A stretch of 64,000 nucleotides of DNA, from contig NZ_JACJOT010000006.1 of NCBI RefSeq assembly GCF_014695715.1, positions 1 through 64,000 of the forward strand, in the 5' to 3' direction. This DNA is from Microcoleus sp. FACHB-68. Lineage in GTDB: Bacteria; Cyanobacteriota; Cyanobacteriia; Cyanobacteriales; Oscillatoriaceae. This document shows, in pieces, positions 38,133 through 46,840 of this stretch. Made by a program: the position numbers and the translations under genes. The number at the start of each line of letters is the position of its first letter. Position 1 is the stretch's first letter. The notes beneath the pieces were generated by a model. It had not been told where the DNA came from, made no database searches, and was given only the letters and a program-made list of their open reading frames with translations.

Positions 38133-38594
38133 TTAAGCTCGCAAGCCTTGGGAGACTTCCTCCGCCACGCGTTTGAGCCGGCGCAGTTGCGCCTGCATAT
38201 CTTGGCGCGTCCAAGTTGCAGCAAAACGATTGAAGCCAAACCGAATCAAAGGATTGGGAATTTCAAATTCAAATCGGTTGAGCAGTTGCGTCCCTTTAGC
38301 TGCCGGTTGACATTCCCAGCGATCGCAGCCTGAGAAAAATCCTTCAAACCCCCAGACAATCAGCCCCGGCTCCCGCTCCAGCACTACACTATTTAATGCC
38401 GGCTGCACGAAGGGAATTTGGATCACAAATCGACTTTGAGCACCAACATCGGTACTCCACTCACCGATCGGCTCACACCGCAGAGCCGGATTCAGCCAAC
38501 GGTGCATGAAAACGTTATCCGTGATACAGCGCTCAACCACGGTTGCACTAGCGTTAATCTGGATTGATTGCTCGAAAACTTGACGAGATGACAT
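38133..38594 (-). CDS. SRPBCC-family protein
   Basis: A 153-aa ligand-binding-fold protein: FEQSIQINASATVVERCI matches the opening strand and helix, HRWLNP the following turn, and the central strands end at a long amphipathic C-terminal helix (RQDMQAQLRRLKRVAEEV). I start at the ATG at 38594, which has GAGG upstream; the longer frame to 38690 would overlap the divergent channel gene and reads poorly. Homologues are common in cyanobacteria without a known role. Confidence 0.8.
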   Translation of the reverse strand: MSSRQVFEQSIQINASATVVERCITDNVFMHRWLNPALRCEPIGEWSTDVGAQSRFVIQIPFVQPALNSVVLEREPGLIVWGFEGFFSGCDRWECQPAAKGTQLLNRFEFEIPNPLIRFGFNRFAATWTRQDMQAQLRRLKRVAEEVSQGLRA

Positions 38595-38671
38595 CCTAAC
38601 CCTCAAGCTAGAGGCGTATATCACGATTTTCGTATTTTTTGTCTTGAAACTAACCTTAACGCGAGAAAACC

Positions 38672-40369
38672 ATGAATGGAACATCGCCAAGTATTACACA
38701 AATAATAGGCACGTGGATGCCTATGCCATCAGCTGAGTTTTTGGCGCAAGCCAGGCCGGCTACCAACCAAGCTGGGGAAATTCTCCCAGGCGTCAACGTT
38801 AATACCCTTGGCCCTTCCCTGATCAATCTCGGCATCGCAGTCGCCATCTTGGTGATTGGCTGGCTCATCGCTACCATTGCCGCTGCCGTGACAGGGGGGC
38901 TGCTCAAGCGCACCAACATTGATAACCGGCTAGCCGGCTGGGTAACAGGTCGCCCGGATGGCCCAGATGGGCCACAGGTGGAAAAGTGGATTTCCACTGC
39001 GGTGTTTTGGGTCATCATGATATTTGTCTTGGTGGCCTTTTTCAACCAGCTGGATCTGCCGGCTGTTTCCGAACCGCTGAACACGTTCCTCACTCAGGTC
39101 ACCGGCTTCTTACCGAAGTTAGTCGGAGCTTTGATTTTACTGGCCATCGCTTGGGTTGTTGCCACCATCTCAAAAATGGTGATAACGCGAGGGTTGCGAG
39201 CTTTTGGTTTGGATGAGCGGTTGAACCGGCAAGTGGGCAGTACACCCGGAAGTAACCAACTGATGCTGAGCGACACCCTCGGCAATGCCCTCTATTGGTT
39301 CATCTTTTTACTCTTTCTCTCCCCAATCTTAGATACCTTGGGATTGCAGCAGGCACTCGCACCCGTGCAAAACCTGCTCAATCAAATCCTCTCAGCACTC
39401 CCCAGGATTATAGAGGCGATCATCATTGCCGCAGCCGGCTGGTTACTGGCTCAGGTGGTGCGTCGAATTGTCACAAATCTGTTAGCCGCCACCGGCACAG
39501 ATCGGCTGGGAGCACGCTTTGGTGTTAGTCAAACCACGGGCGGCCAATCGCTTTCTTGGATTATTGGCACCATCGTCTATGTCTTAATCCTGATCCCAAC
39601 TGCGATCGCCGCCCTCAACGCCTTGGGGATTGAGGCCATCTCCAGGCCGGCGATCTCGATGCTAACCCAGATTCTCAACGCCATCCCCCAAATTTTCACA
39701 GCGGCGCTGATTCTGATTGGTGCTTACATCTTGGGGCGTTTTGTGGCAGATTTAGTCACCAACATCCTCACAGGTTTAGGCTTCAACAACATCTTCCGCT
39801 GGCTGGGTTTGGATACCCGACCCGTTAATACTGGCCGGCCTGTCACGCCGCCACTTGATCCAAATATTCCGCCAGACTACCAACAACAAACCGTCATTCA
39901 GGACACCACCCCCGCCTCTACCACGCGGACACCTTCTGAATTTGTCGGCATTGTCGTACTCGTTGGCATCATGCTTTTGGCAACAGTTGCCGCCACCAAT
40001 ATCTTAAATATTGTAGCGCTGACAGCCATTGTCACCGGCCTTGTCATCGTTGCTGGCCGCATTCTGGCTGGGTTGGTGGTGTTTGCCATCGGTTTGTACT
40101 TTGCAAACCTTGCCTTCTCACTGATTACCAGTTCAGGTTCTCGTCAAGCGCGGATACTTGGCCAAATCGCTCGCATTGCCATCATCGCCTTGGTGTCTGC
40201 AATGGCACTGCAACAAATGGGCATCGCCAGCAACATTGTCAATTTGGCATTTGGATTGCTTCTGGGTGCAATTGCCGTCGCCCTCGCCCTTTCCTTTGGC
40301 TTAGGCGGTCGCGAGGTCGCATCTCAGCAAATTCGGGAATGGCTGGCTGAGTTTAAGGAAAGGAAGTAA
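38672..40369 (+). CDS. Multi-TM mechanosensitive-channel-like protein (conserved TM-helix repeats)
   Basis: A 565-aa membrane protein built of at least four internal repeats of the 'conserved TM helix' unit (near residues 48-90, 145-185, 235-275 and 330-375), each beginning with a hydrophobic helix followed by an Asn/Gly-rich basic turn such as RTNIDNRL or GTDRLGARFG. Three to four more helices follow a Pro/Thr linker (about 385-425). Similar proteins are annotated as MscS-related, though no MscS beta domain is present. It could be a channel or membrane-tension protein. The gene ends 8 bp before a heptamer repeat array. Confidence 0.8.
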   Translation: MNGTSPSITQIIGTWMPMPSAEFLAQARPATNQAGEILPGVNVNTLGPSLINLGIAVAILVIGWLIATIAAAVTGGLLKRTNIDNRLAGWVTGRPDGPDGPQVEKWISTAVFWVIMIFVLVAFFNQLDLPAVSEPLNTFLTQVTGFLPKLVGALILLAIAWVVATISKMVITRGLRAFGLDERLNRQVGSTPGSNQLMLSDTLGNALYWFIFLLFLSPILDTLGLQQALAPVQNLLNQILSALPRIIEAIIIAAAGWLLAQVVRRIVTNLLAATGTDRLGARFGVSQTTGGQSLSWIIGTIVYVLILIPTAIAALNALGIEAISRPAISMLTQILNAIPQIFTAALILIGAYILGRFVADLVTNILTGLGFNNIFRWLGLDTRPVNTGRPVTPPLDPNIPPDYQQQTVIQDTTPASTTRTPSEFVGIVVLVGIMLLATVAATNILNIVALTAIVTGLVIVAGRILAGLVVFAIGLYFANLAFSLITSSGSRQARILGQIARIAIIALVSAMALQQMGIASNIVNLAFGLLLGAIAVALALSFGLGGREVASQQIREWLAEFKERK

Positions 40370-40376
40370 GAAGAAA

Positions 40377-40420
40377 GGGGCATGGGGCATGGGGCATGGG
40401 GCATGGGGCATGGGGCATGG
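40377..40420 (+). repeat. STRR heptamer array, (GGGGCAT)x6
   Basis: Six exact units of GGGGCAT in 40377-40418, then GG. Short tandem heptamers of this type are a cyanobacterial hallmark. It stands 7 bp after the channel gene stop, between convergent genes. The complementary heptamer CCCCATG occurs at 59501-59528, and a partial complement (CCCCAATGCCCCATGCCC) closes this intergenic region at 40570-40586, so a hairpin could form across it. Confidence 0.85.
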
Positions 40421-40440
40421 AAGATGGGGAGAAATACCCA

Positions 40441-40565
40441 TACCTAAAGGTTGGCTCAGCCTTGCCCGTACCTTTAGGTTGGCTCAGCCATGCCCATACC
40501 TTTAGGTTGGCACAGCCTTGCCCAATCCCCATACCTTTAGGTTGGCTCAGCCTTGCCCAATCCCC
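40441..40565 (+). repeat. Tandem repeat, about 28 bp, four copies
   Basis: Four copies of a unit beginning TACCTTTAGGTTGGCTCAGC start at 40441, 40469, 40497 and 40532; the spacing is 28, 28 and 35 bases because the third copy has an insert of AATCCCC. Copy 1 has AAA for TTT and copy 3 GCAC for GCTC. It lies between the heptamer array and the GTPase gene's 3' end. Confidence 0.8.
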
Positions 40566-40586
40566 AATCCCCAATGCCCCATGCCC

Positions 40587-42152
40587 TCAATTTTCTTGCT
40601 TCCCTGCCTTCCGAGTTGCTGCTTTTCCTACGCTTGAGAGCTTTTCTCGCAATTCATCCTTGATGCGACTGAGAATCGAGGTTTCATCAAGGGTGGATAG
40701 AATCCGACTCACGACGGCTTTCGGGCCATCAGGACCCCAGGAAGCCCCATTGGCCAGGTACGCTTTGGTGACCTGGCCAATTCCATAGGAGGAAACACCG
40801 GCAACCCCAGCTTGGGTAAGGGCGACGGAAAGATAAGGGGCTAAAGCGGCCCCACCTGTTGCCGGTGTGGCGATTCCCAGCAATCCTTTGAGGGACGATA
40901 GACCTAAAGTTGCCACCAGTTCGCTGGCACTAATGCTCCCCATGCTGATGGCTATTTTTTGTAACAAGCCAACAGCACCGGCTTGGGTCATCGTTATACC
41001 ATAAATTTTAGATAATGTCAATATTAGCGCCACATCGATTGCGGCAGCGCTGAGAATATCAACGACCGTGAAAGGATTGAGGGCGATGGCGATGGCTTTA
41101 GCCATCACAGCATTCCAGATCATGCGGTTGGCGCTGCGCTCGCGAATCTCCATTTTCCGCTGCACCAGTTGCTCGTTCACATCGCCGGCAAAGAGCATCG
41201 TGTTGATGGCAACGAGAGATTTACCTTCTCGGTCTAGAATTTCCAAGATTTTCAGCTTTAACGCTTCAACTTGAGGAAGTCCCCGGTTGAGTTGGACGCC
41301 TCTTGTGCCATCTGAGCGACGCACTGCCTGGGCGACGATAGGCGAGGCAGCAGCCATGACAATTTCATCCGGTGAGAGCAATTCCCGCACCCGCTCATCT
41401 CGGATTTTTTGATAAATGGCGAGCCGGTCGGCATCGGGATATTGATCGATCTTATTAAATACGAGCAACATGGGTTTACCGGCATCCCGCAGTTGCGAAA
41501 GCGCTTCATATTCAACTTTGGTAATATCGCCGGCAACGACAAATAAAATTAGATCCGCTTGCGAAGCCACCTGACGGGCCAAAACTTCGCGGGTTTGCCC
41601 ATCGACTTCGTCGATGCCGGGGGTGTCAATGAGTTCAACTTGAGAGAGGCGGTAGGTAATCGTAGGTTGGGCATTGGGAAGTGGGGATGGGGAGTCTTTA
41701 ACTTCCCACGTCCCAACTTTTGTGCTGCGGGTGACGCCGTGAAGTGGGCCGGTTTCAAACACCGGCTGACCTAGCAAGGCGTTGAGAACTGAAGATTTAC
41801 CCCGTCCCACCATGCCAAAGACGGCAATCTGGACACAAGTGCGTTCTAATTTGTCCAGCATCACATCTAAGCCGCCAATTTCACCTTCTAAGCCGGCTCG
41901 TTCTTCAACGGTGAGATCCAGGTTATTCACCAAGTCTTGCAGAGCGTCTTTCGCTTGCTTGTAGTTCAGTTCCGCCTGAATATCTGAAAAGCTAAAAATG
42001 GCCCGATCCAGTTCCTCGGCTAAGTTGGTTGCCGGTGTATCACTTTGCTTTGGATCGGGAGCGAATTCAAAGTCAGGCGAAGAAGATGTCAAAGCTGAAC
42101 CTCCCATGAGAGCAGGGTTTGAAGATGCTTTGGGGCTGCCTAAAGCCGGCAC
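40587..42152 (-). CDS. Era-like GTPase with DUF697 domain
   Basis: A 521-aa GTP-binding protein. G1 GMVGRGKS at 113-120, G3 DTPG at 176-179 and G4 NKID at 233-236 are intact. A helical DUF697 region with hydrophobic segments (about 340-470; IALNPFTVVDILSAAAIDV, GITMTQAG) would put the C-terminus on or in a membrane. The N-terminal 100 residues are disordered then helical. The longest start is GTG at 42152; an ATG at 42107 would be 15 residues shorter and I cannot choose firmly. Function unknown; dynamin-like or membrane-associated roles are inference. Confidence 0.85.
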   Translation of the reverse strand: MPALGSPKASSNPALMGGSALTSSSPDFEFAPDPKQSDTPATNLAEELDRAIFSFSDIQAELNYKQAKDALQDLVNNLDLTVEERAGLEGEIGGLDVMLDKLERTCVQIAVFGMVGRGKSSVLNALLGQPVFETGPLHGVTRSTKVGTWEVKDSPSPLPNAQPTITYRLSQVELIDTPGIDEVDGQTREVLARQVASQADLILFVVAGDITKVEYEALSQLRDAGKPMLLVFNKIDQYPDADRLAIYQKIRDERVRELLSPDEIVMAAASPIVAQAVRRSDGTRGVQLNRGLPQVEALKLKILEILDREGKSLVAINTMLFAGDVNEQLVQRKMEIRERSANRMIWNAVMAKAIAIALNPFTVVDILSAAAIDVALILTLSKIYGITMTQAGAVGLLQKIAISMGSISASELVATLGLSSLKGLLGIATPATGGAALAPYLSVALTQAGVAGVSSYGIGQVTKAYLANGASWGPDGPKAVVSRILSTLDETSILSRIKDELREKLSSVGKAATRKAGKQEN

Positions 42153-42334
42153 ACGACCTAGGGCATCCTCCTTTGATCCTATCGAATTAGAAAAGCAGAT
42201 TTGGCGATTGACGGAAAATCACGCATTTTGCCGGCGCACAGGTTCGTTCTTTCCCGGTTTGGTTTTGAACGGTGACTGGACACAGAAACGCACAGAAGTT
42301 AGAAAAATCAACAGTAGGAGGGTGGCTTCCCCAG

Positions 42335-42368
42335 AAAAAAGTGGGCTTTTCTCTAATGAAAAGCCCAC
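42335..42368 (-). terminator. Rho-independent terminator of rpsU
   Basis: GTGGGCTTTT (42341-42350) pairs with AAAAGCCCAC (42359-42368). Read on the minus strand the stem is followed by six T residues (AAAAAA at 42335-42340 on plus), 76 bases downstream of the rpsU stop. Confidence 0.85.
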
Positions 42369-42444
42369 CGCTGCTAACAAATTTTAAAATAGTTGCTGTT
42401 GTTCAGGAGCTTGCCGCTACCAATCAGTGGAAGCTGCAACAATC

Positions 42445-42624
42445 TTAACTGAACCGTTTTTTTCGTCTAGCTGCAACAGCTTTGCGCTTGCGCTTTTCCA
42501 CCGGCGTTTCAAAATGCCGCCGATTTTTCGCATCTGCCAAAATGCCGGCTCTGGATACTTGGCGTTTAAACCGGCGTAGAGCTGAATCAATTCCTTCGTT
42601 TTCGCCGAGAACAACTTGGGTCAT
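42445..42624 (-). CDS. rpsU: 30S ribosomal protein S21
   Basis: A 59-residue frame reading [19 protein letters not shown], then [20 protein letters not shown], then a very basic tail of Arg/Lys ([16 protein letters not shown]) and TAA. These are the signature segments of S21, which binds the small subunit and helps initiation. The gene is only 180 bp, and a longer but meaningless frame (42417-42614) overlaps it in another phase, so it is easily missed. It lies 155 bp downstream of the RRM gene on the same strand, the rbp-rpsU order known from Anabaena. The terminator at 42335-42368 follows. Confidence 0.95.
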   Translation of the reverse strand: MTQVVLGENEGIDSALRRFKRQVSRAGILADAKNRRHFETPVEKRKRKAVAARRKKRFS

Positions 42625-42744
42625 TCTTTATTTCTTGATAACTAACTGTGATTGAATGGTCAGCTATTCAGATCCCCGCCGTCAGCTTATTAATTGAGAA
42701 GCAAGGGGTATGAGCCATAAATTTCTCAATTGCTAAAAGCCGAC

Positions 42745-42764
42745 TGCTGAGCGCTGAGTGCTGA
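42745..42764 (-). repeat. Degenerate heptamer repeat (GCTGAGT/C type)
   Basis: TGCTGAG-CGCTGAG-TGCTGA, three units of a 7-mer, between the RRM gene and rpsU. The same family occurs as TGCTGAG at 56535-56557. Confidence 0.55.
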
Positions 42765-42779
42765 CCCCCCAAAGCTATT

Positions 42780-43121
42780 TTAATACCTTCCTCGGGAAGA
42801 TTTTCCTCCGTAGCCGCCGCCGCCGCCACCTCCTCGGTTTCCTCCACCGCTGCGACCGCCACCACCGCCTCCTCGATCTTCACGAGGCTTGGCTTTGTTC
42901 ACTTTGAGGTCGCGACCCATCCACTCAGCGCCATCTAACGCTTCAATGGCTGCGTTTTCTTCGGCCTCGGTTTCCATTTCCACGAAACCAAATCCGCGCG
43001 GACGGCCTGTTTCACGGTCGGTGGGCAGATTAACCCGTTTGACGCTGCCGTATTCGGCGAAGACAGCAGTGATGTCTTCTTGCGTAACGTCGTATGACAA
43101 ATTACCTACATAAATTGACAT
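42780..43121 (-). CDS. rbp: Glycine-rich RNA-binding protein with one RRM (Rbp type)
   Basis: A 113-aa protein: RRM at 1-80 with RNP2 IYVGNLS (3-9) and RNP1 RGFGFVEM (42-49), then a Gly/Arg tail with two poly-Gly runs (about 85-110). Cyanobacterial Rbp proteins bind U-rich RNA and are often induced by cold, sharing an operon with rpsU. The ATG has a perfect GGAGGT seven bases upstream. The gene is followed by rpsU, 155 bases later. No CspA-like leader element was identified in the upstream region. Confidence 0.93.
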   Translation of the reverse strand: MSIYVGNLSYDVTQEDITAVFAEYGSVKRVNLPTDRETGRPRGFGFVEMETEAEENAAIEALDGAEWMGRDLKVNKAKPREDRGGGGGGRSGGGNRGGGGGGGYGGKSSRGRY

Positions 43122-43308
43122 GGGATACCTCCAAAGTCAGAGAGATTTGAGATTCAGCTTCGGAGATATGCCTGCCGATACAGAACGGGGCTACTGGCAA
43201 TTCTGCAACCAAGAAACAATCCTACAACCGAATCTGATTTACAACAGGGACTTTAACACAGAATTGTCTGCTGTGGGTTGCAAAAACTGCGCTGGACACC
43301 AAAAAAAT

Positions 43309-44592
43309 TTAGCGGATGAAGGAAAGATCGACCGCTCCAAAATTCGTACTTAGGGCAATGTTAACATTTTCCAGTGCTTTGACTAACCAATGCACGGATT
43401 CTCTCGTGGAGGACTCGTAGTGGTTAAACAAAATTGCAAATCGCCTTTCCAAATAGGGTTTGACTTTGCGGCACAGCAGCACGATCTTTAGCAGCAAGCC
43501 GGTGGCGAGGGTTGGACCAATATTTGAAATTAGGTCAATCAAGATGAAATGGTTGGGCCGTTGCGGACTTTCCACTACCAAAAAGTTTAATAATTGACTG
43601 CAAGTTCTCACTAACAGGAAATCGCTGAACTTTTGGGAATCGCTTTGGGGCAGAATGTTGGTTAGTTGCTTATACAAACGTTCATTAAATTGACGCTTGC
43701 CGTAAGCTGAATCAATCGAGGGAATGAGGTATTCGTATAATTCTTTTTTAAATGTCCCGTAGGTTCGTGTTTGGCTGCTGTGGGTGAGAAAGCTTTGAGA
43801 TAAGTCGCGATAGGTATGACAGCCTTCAACTTTGCCGACAAAGTGTTTGAGGGCAACATACAATTCGCGATCATTTAATAAGGTGGGATTGCTAACTGTT
43901 TGAATAATCCGTCCTGCCGGCGCAGGGGAAGCTTGACGGGCTTGCTGCGAGCGCCGCACCTGATATGTTACATACTGTGACAGATTAATCTCAAATTGCT
44001 TTTGCCGGCTCGATTGCAGTTTCCGAACCGTTTGCTGATGCTCGTAAGTGCTACCTTCACTAAGCAGGCAGTGTTCATACAGGTAAGGATATTGGCTGAT
44101 TAAGCTGCCCAAGGGTTTGGTTTCTGGAGTGCCACTGCTTTCTGAAGGTTGGTTCATGACTCGCACCAAGCGGTGCAGCGTCAAATACTGTTCACTTTGG
44201 GTGAACAAACGCACCAACTCATGCAAGCGCCTCACTCCACGCATGGGTAATGAGTAAAGCCCGTTTCTGCTGCGATTTCCTTCAAACAGCGCGATTAACT
44301 CAGAAATCGCTCCATGCAGTTGAGTTTGCATTTGCCAGCGATTAATCAGAATATGGCAGCACCGATTTAAAATAAATTTAAATTCATGCTCAGCCTGCTT
44401 TGAGGCGGTTATCCTCTCAACAGCAGCGCCCACTTCACGATCAGGGTAGCCCACTCCTGCAATAAATAAGGTTCGGAAGCGCTCAATTAGCTCAGAGGGC
44501 GTCTCTACTTTTACAAGTTCAAGCAGATGGTTGTACAAAATCTGCTCGTCAGAATTACTATGCCGCTGGGAATTGTCTATAGAATTATACAT
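43309..44592 (-). CDS. Conserved-type cytoplasmic protein of unknown function
   Basis: A 427-aa, mostly helical protein without membrane segments. Visible features: a helical N-terminal part (about 15-160), a Gln/Arg/Ser-rich stretch (about 185-230) and a C-terminal helical part (about 250-427), with no catalytic motif I can name. It reads like a cyanobacterial lineage protein. It is followed at 188 bp by the RRM gene on the same strand. Its upstream region has a perfect 24-bp CRP-type palindrome and a TATGAT box, suggesting activator control and a leader of about 310 bases. Confidence 0.75.
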   Translation of the reverse strand: MYNSIDNSQRHSNSDEQILYNHLLELVKVETPSELIERFRTLFIAGVGYPDREVGAAVERITASKQAEHEFKFILNRCCHILINRWQMQTQLHGAISELIALFEGNRSRNGLYSLPMRGVRRLHELVRLFTQSEQYLTLHRLVRVMNQPSESSGTPETKPLGSLISQYPYLYEHCLLSEGSTYEHQQTVRKLQSSRQKQFEINLSQYVTYQVRRSQQARQASPAPAGRIIQTVSNPTLLNDRELYVALKHFVGKVEGCHTYRDLSQSFLTHSSQTRTYGTFKKELYEYLIPSIDSAYGKRQFNERLYKQLTNILPQSDSQKFSDFLLVRTCSQLLNFLVVESPQRPNHFILIDLISNIGPTLATGLLLKIVLLCRKVKPYLERRFAILFNHYESSTRESVHWLVKALENVNIALSTNFGAVDLSFIR

Positions 44593-44910
44593 GGTGCTAG
44601 CAACCCCGCCCTAGTGTCCGGTTCAAGCGACGCTACTTTTGTTCATCTCACATCTGAGAAATTTAGCTGCAAACGCTCACAAACCGATGTGCTTAATCTC
44701 AAACATAAATATAAAGCTTTGTGCTGCTTTACTGGCAGACGCACCCCTGTAATCTTTAGTTCCAAGTAGGCGGCAAGCGCTGATCAAATTAGGCTTTCCG
44801 TGCTACGAAACTTTTAATAAAGTGGAGGCTCAATTACTGCCGGCATTTTCTCTGTCTTAAGAAATTTTAGGTAGTTATTGCACAAATCAAAGAATCCTCC
44901 ACCCTTAGCT

Positions 44911-44916
44911 ATCATA
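44911..44916 (-). promoter_or_regulatory. Candidate -10 box (TATGAT) for the 427-aa gene
   Basis: On the minus strand the hexamer is TATGAT, giving a start of transcription near 44904. No good -35 hexamer lies 16-18 bases upstream, which would suit an activator-dependent promoter, given the CRP-type palindrome centred about 65 bases before that start. Confidence 0.4.
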
Positions 44917-44957
44917 CTCTGACCTTATAAAGACTAAATGTGCCTTTTGTCAGTTAC

Positions 44958-44981
44958 GTTAAGTGATCTAGATCACTTAAC
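44958..44981. promoter_or_regulatory. Perfect 24-bp palindrome, CRP-family operator type
   Basis: GTTAAGTGATCT followed by its exact complement AGATCACTTAAC. The core GTGATCTAGATCAC is identical to the centre of the ideal CRP site, with A in place of T at the first base of TGTGA. Cyanobacteria have CRP-type regulators (SyCRP1-like); the NtcA pattern GTA-N8-TAC is not matched. It lies in the 856-base region between the 427-aa gene and murF. Confidence 0.6.
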
Positions 44982-45271
44982 AATCGCTGAATAGACCGCT
45001 TAGTTTCGGGGCAGAGCTGCATCTGCGAACCCTATTTGCCCCCGCTCTAATTCAGTTTTGATGAATCAAGCTACTTGATTTAGAGTTGATTTTGGCATGA
45101 ACAGAACGCTCTGCTCAAGCTAAATGGGGTTACAATTCCAATGTACACGCGTTGGTCTTGATAATTGGTAAAGAAACAGTAAAGATTGGGCTTAAAATTG
45201 TAGGTTTATCATGAAAATTTTGTTGACTTAATTACGCATATTTTCGGCAAGGAAAAGGGGAAGTTTAAAAA

Positions 45272-45418
45272 TTGATACAAAGCGAGAGTGTTGTGCGATT
45301 GCAGCGGCCCAGATGGAACCGTGTAGGATGGCCTTTTGAAGCGTTTATATTTGTTAACCTTAGTGCTGCCAATGGGATTTTAGTTGTTCATCGATTTTGG
45401 ATTCAATTTACAATCTAA
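45272..45418 (+). CDS. Possible 48-residue small protein upstream of murF
   Basis: A TTG-initiated frame of 48 codons to TAA, starting IQSESVVRLQRPRWNRVGWP and then a hydrophobic part (FIFVNLSAANGILVVHRF). GGGGAAG lies about eight bases upstream of the TTG. It looks like a small membrane-associated peptide with a basic, Trp-containing head. I recognise no family, and it ends 31 bases before the murF start. It could also be chance; conservation would decide. Confidence 0.3.
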   Translation: MIQSESVVRLQRPRWNRVGWPFEAFIFVNLSAANGILVVHRFWIQFTI

Positions 45419-45448
45419 AATCTGAAAGCTAAAAACCCCAAATGCCTT

Positions 45449-46825
45449 ATGACCTTTCGTGCCACCCTCACTCAGCTCATTGATATTCTGCACGCCACGC
45501 CGGCGAATATACCGGATAAGCTCCTAAAAACCCCAGTAACCGGCATTACTACAGACACCCGCAGCATCAAAACCGGCGAGGTGTTTGTGGCATTGCGGGG
45601 CGAAAATTTTGATGGCCATGATTTTGTTTCCCAGGCAATTGAAAAAGGCGCAATTGCTGCAATTGTCGAACGTCCTCTGCCGGTGTCGGTGCCGCAGCTA
45701 CAGGTAAAAGACACACTCCAGGCATATCAAGCGATCGCGCGTTGGTGGCGCGAGCAATTTAAAATTCCAGTGATTGCTGTAACCGGCTCATTTGGCAAAA
45801 CCACAACCAAAGAACTAATTGCGGCAATTTTAGGCGTTCACGGAAAAGTCCTGAAAACCCAGCTCAACTACAACAACGAAATTGGGGTGCCTAAAACACT
45901 GCTAGAACTTTCTTCGGAACACGACTATGCTGTGATTGAAATGGCAATGCGTGGCAGTGGTCAGATTGCCCTGTTAACACAAATAGCCCGCCCCACAATT
46001 GGCGTGATTACGAATGCCGGCACTGCACATATCGGTTTATTGGGATCTGAAGAAGCAATCGCTAAAGCCAAGTGCGAGTTACTAGCCGAAATGCCTCCCA
46101 CCGGCACGGCAATTCTCAACCACGATAATAAGCGGTTAATGGCAACGGCAGCCACGGTTTGGAAAGGGAAAACCCTAACTTACGGTTTGGAAGGCGGCGA
46201 TGTGCGCGGGATGCTAATTAATGCCGAACGCTTGATAGTTGAGGGCGTTCAATTGCCAATCCCACTTCCCGGTCGTCATAATGCGAGTAATTATTTGGCT
46301 GCGCTAGCTGTGGCGAAAGTTCTCAATATTAGCTGGGAAACTCTGAGTGCCGGTATATCCGTGGAACTACCAGAGGGACGGGCGCGGCGCTATGAGTTGG
46401 CGGATGATGTGCTGATTTTGGATGAAAGTTATAATGCCGGCTTGGAATCGATGGAAGCAGCGCTGCAACTGCTGGCACAAACACCGGGGAAGCGCCATAT
46501 TGCGGTGTTAGGGACGATGCGGGAATTGGGCGATCGCTCTCTAGAATTTCACCGGCAAGTGGGTGTTACCGCCAGCCATCTCAATCTTGACGCTTTGTTT
46601 ATTTTGGCAGACGCTGCGGAAGCAGAAGCCTTGGCTGCCGGTGCGATTGGGGTGCCTTTAATTGAAACGCGATTGAGTACCTATATCCACGCCAAAGAAG
46701 CATTGGTTGAGTGTTTGAAGGAGTTTGTGCAACCCGGTGATCGCCTTTTATTTAAAGCTTCTCATGCGATCTCTTTAGATAAAGTTGTGGAGCAGTTTCG
46801 GACTGAGTTTGTTTCTGAAAACTAG
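45449..46825 (+). CDS. murF: UDP-N-acetylmuramoyl-tripeptide--D-alanyl-D-alanine ligase
   Basis: Last cytoplasmic step of the peptidoglycan precursor pathway: adds D-Ala-D-Ala to UDP-MurNAc-tripeptide using ATP. The Mur ligase N-terminal domain (about 1-95), the central ATPase domain with TGSFGKTT at 112-119 and QLNYNNEIGVP, and the C-terminal domain (about 320-458; LDESYNAG) are in the right order. The length of 458 aa is normal. The promoter is not identified; the upstream region holds the palindrome and the small frame. Confidence 0.96.
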   Translation: MTFRATLTQLIDILHATPANIPDKLLKTPVTGITTDTRSIKTGEVFVALRGENFDGHDFVSQAIEKGAIAAIVERPLPVSVPQLQVKDTLQAYQAIARWWREQFKIPVIAVTGSFGKTTTKELIAAILGVHGKVLKTQLNYNNEIGVPKTLLELSSEHDYAVIEMAMRGSGQIALLTQIARPTIGVITNAGTAHIGLLGSEEAIAKAKCELLAEMPPTGTAILNHDNKRLMATAATVWKGKTLTYGLEGGDVRGMLINAERLIVEGVQLPIPLPGRHNASNYLAALAVAKVLNISWETLSAGISVELPEGRARRYELADDVLILDESYNAGLESMEAALQLLAQTPGKRHIAVLGTMRELGDRSLEFHRQVGVTASHLNLDALFILADAAEAEALAAGAIGVPLIETRLSTYIHAKEALVECLKEFVQPGDRLLFKASHAISLDKVVEQFRTEFVSEN

Positions 46826-46840
46826 GCAATTTTAATCGCC

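Noticed and set aside
38595-39093. Longer start for the SRPBCC gene (38690) and a 145-codon minus-strand frame opposite the channel gene
   Set aside because: The extension overlaps the divergent channel gene and lacks SRPBCC similarity; the antisense frame is a shadow of the channel coding sequence.
42417-42614. 65-codon minus-strand frame over rpsU
   Set aside because: Out of phase with the real S21 frame; composition meaningless, while the S21 frame has every conserved residue.
44958-44981. NtcA site
   Set aside because: NtcA needs GTA-N8-TAC; the palindrome ends in GTGATC/GATCAC, which fits the CRP family instead.
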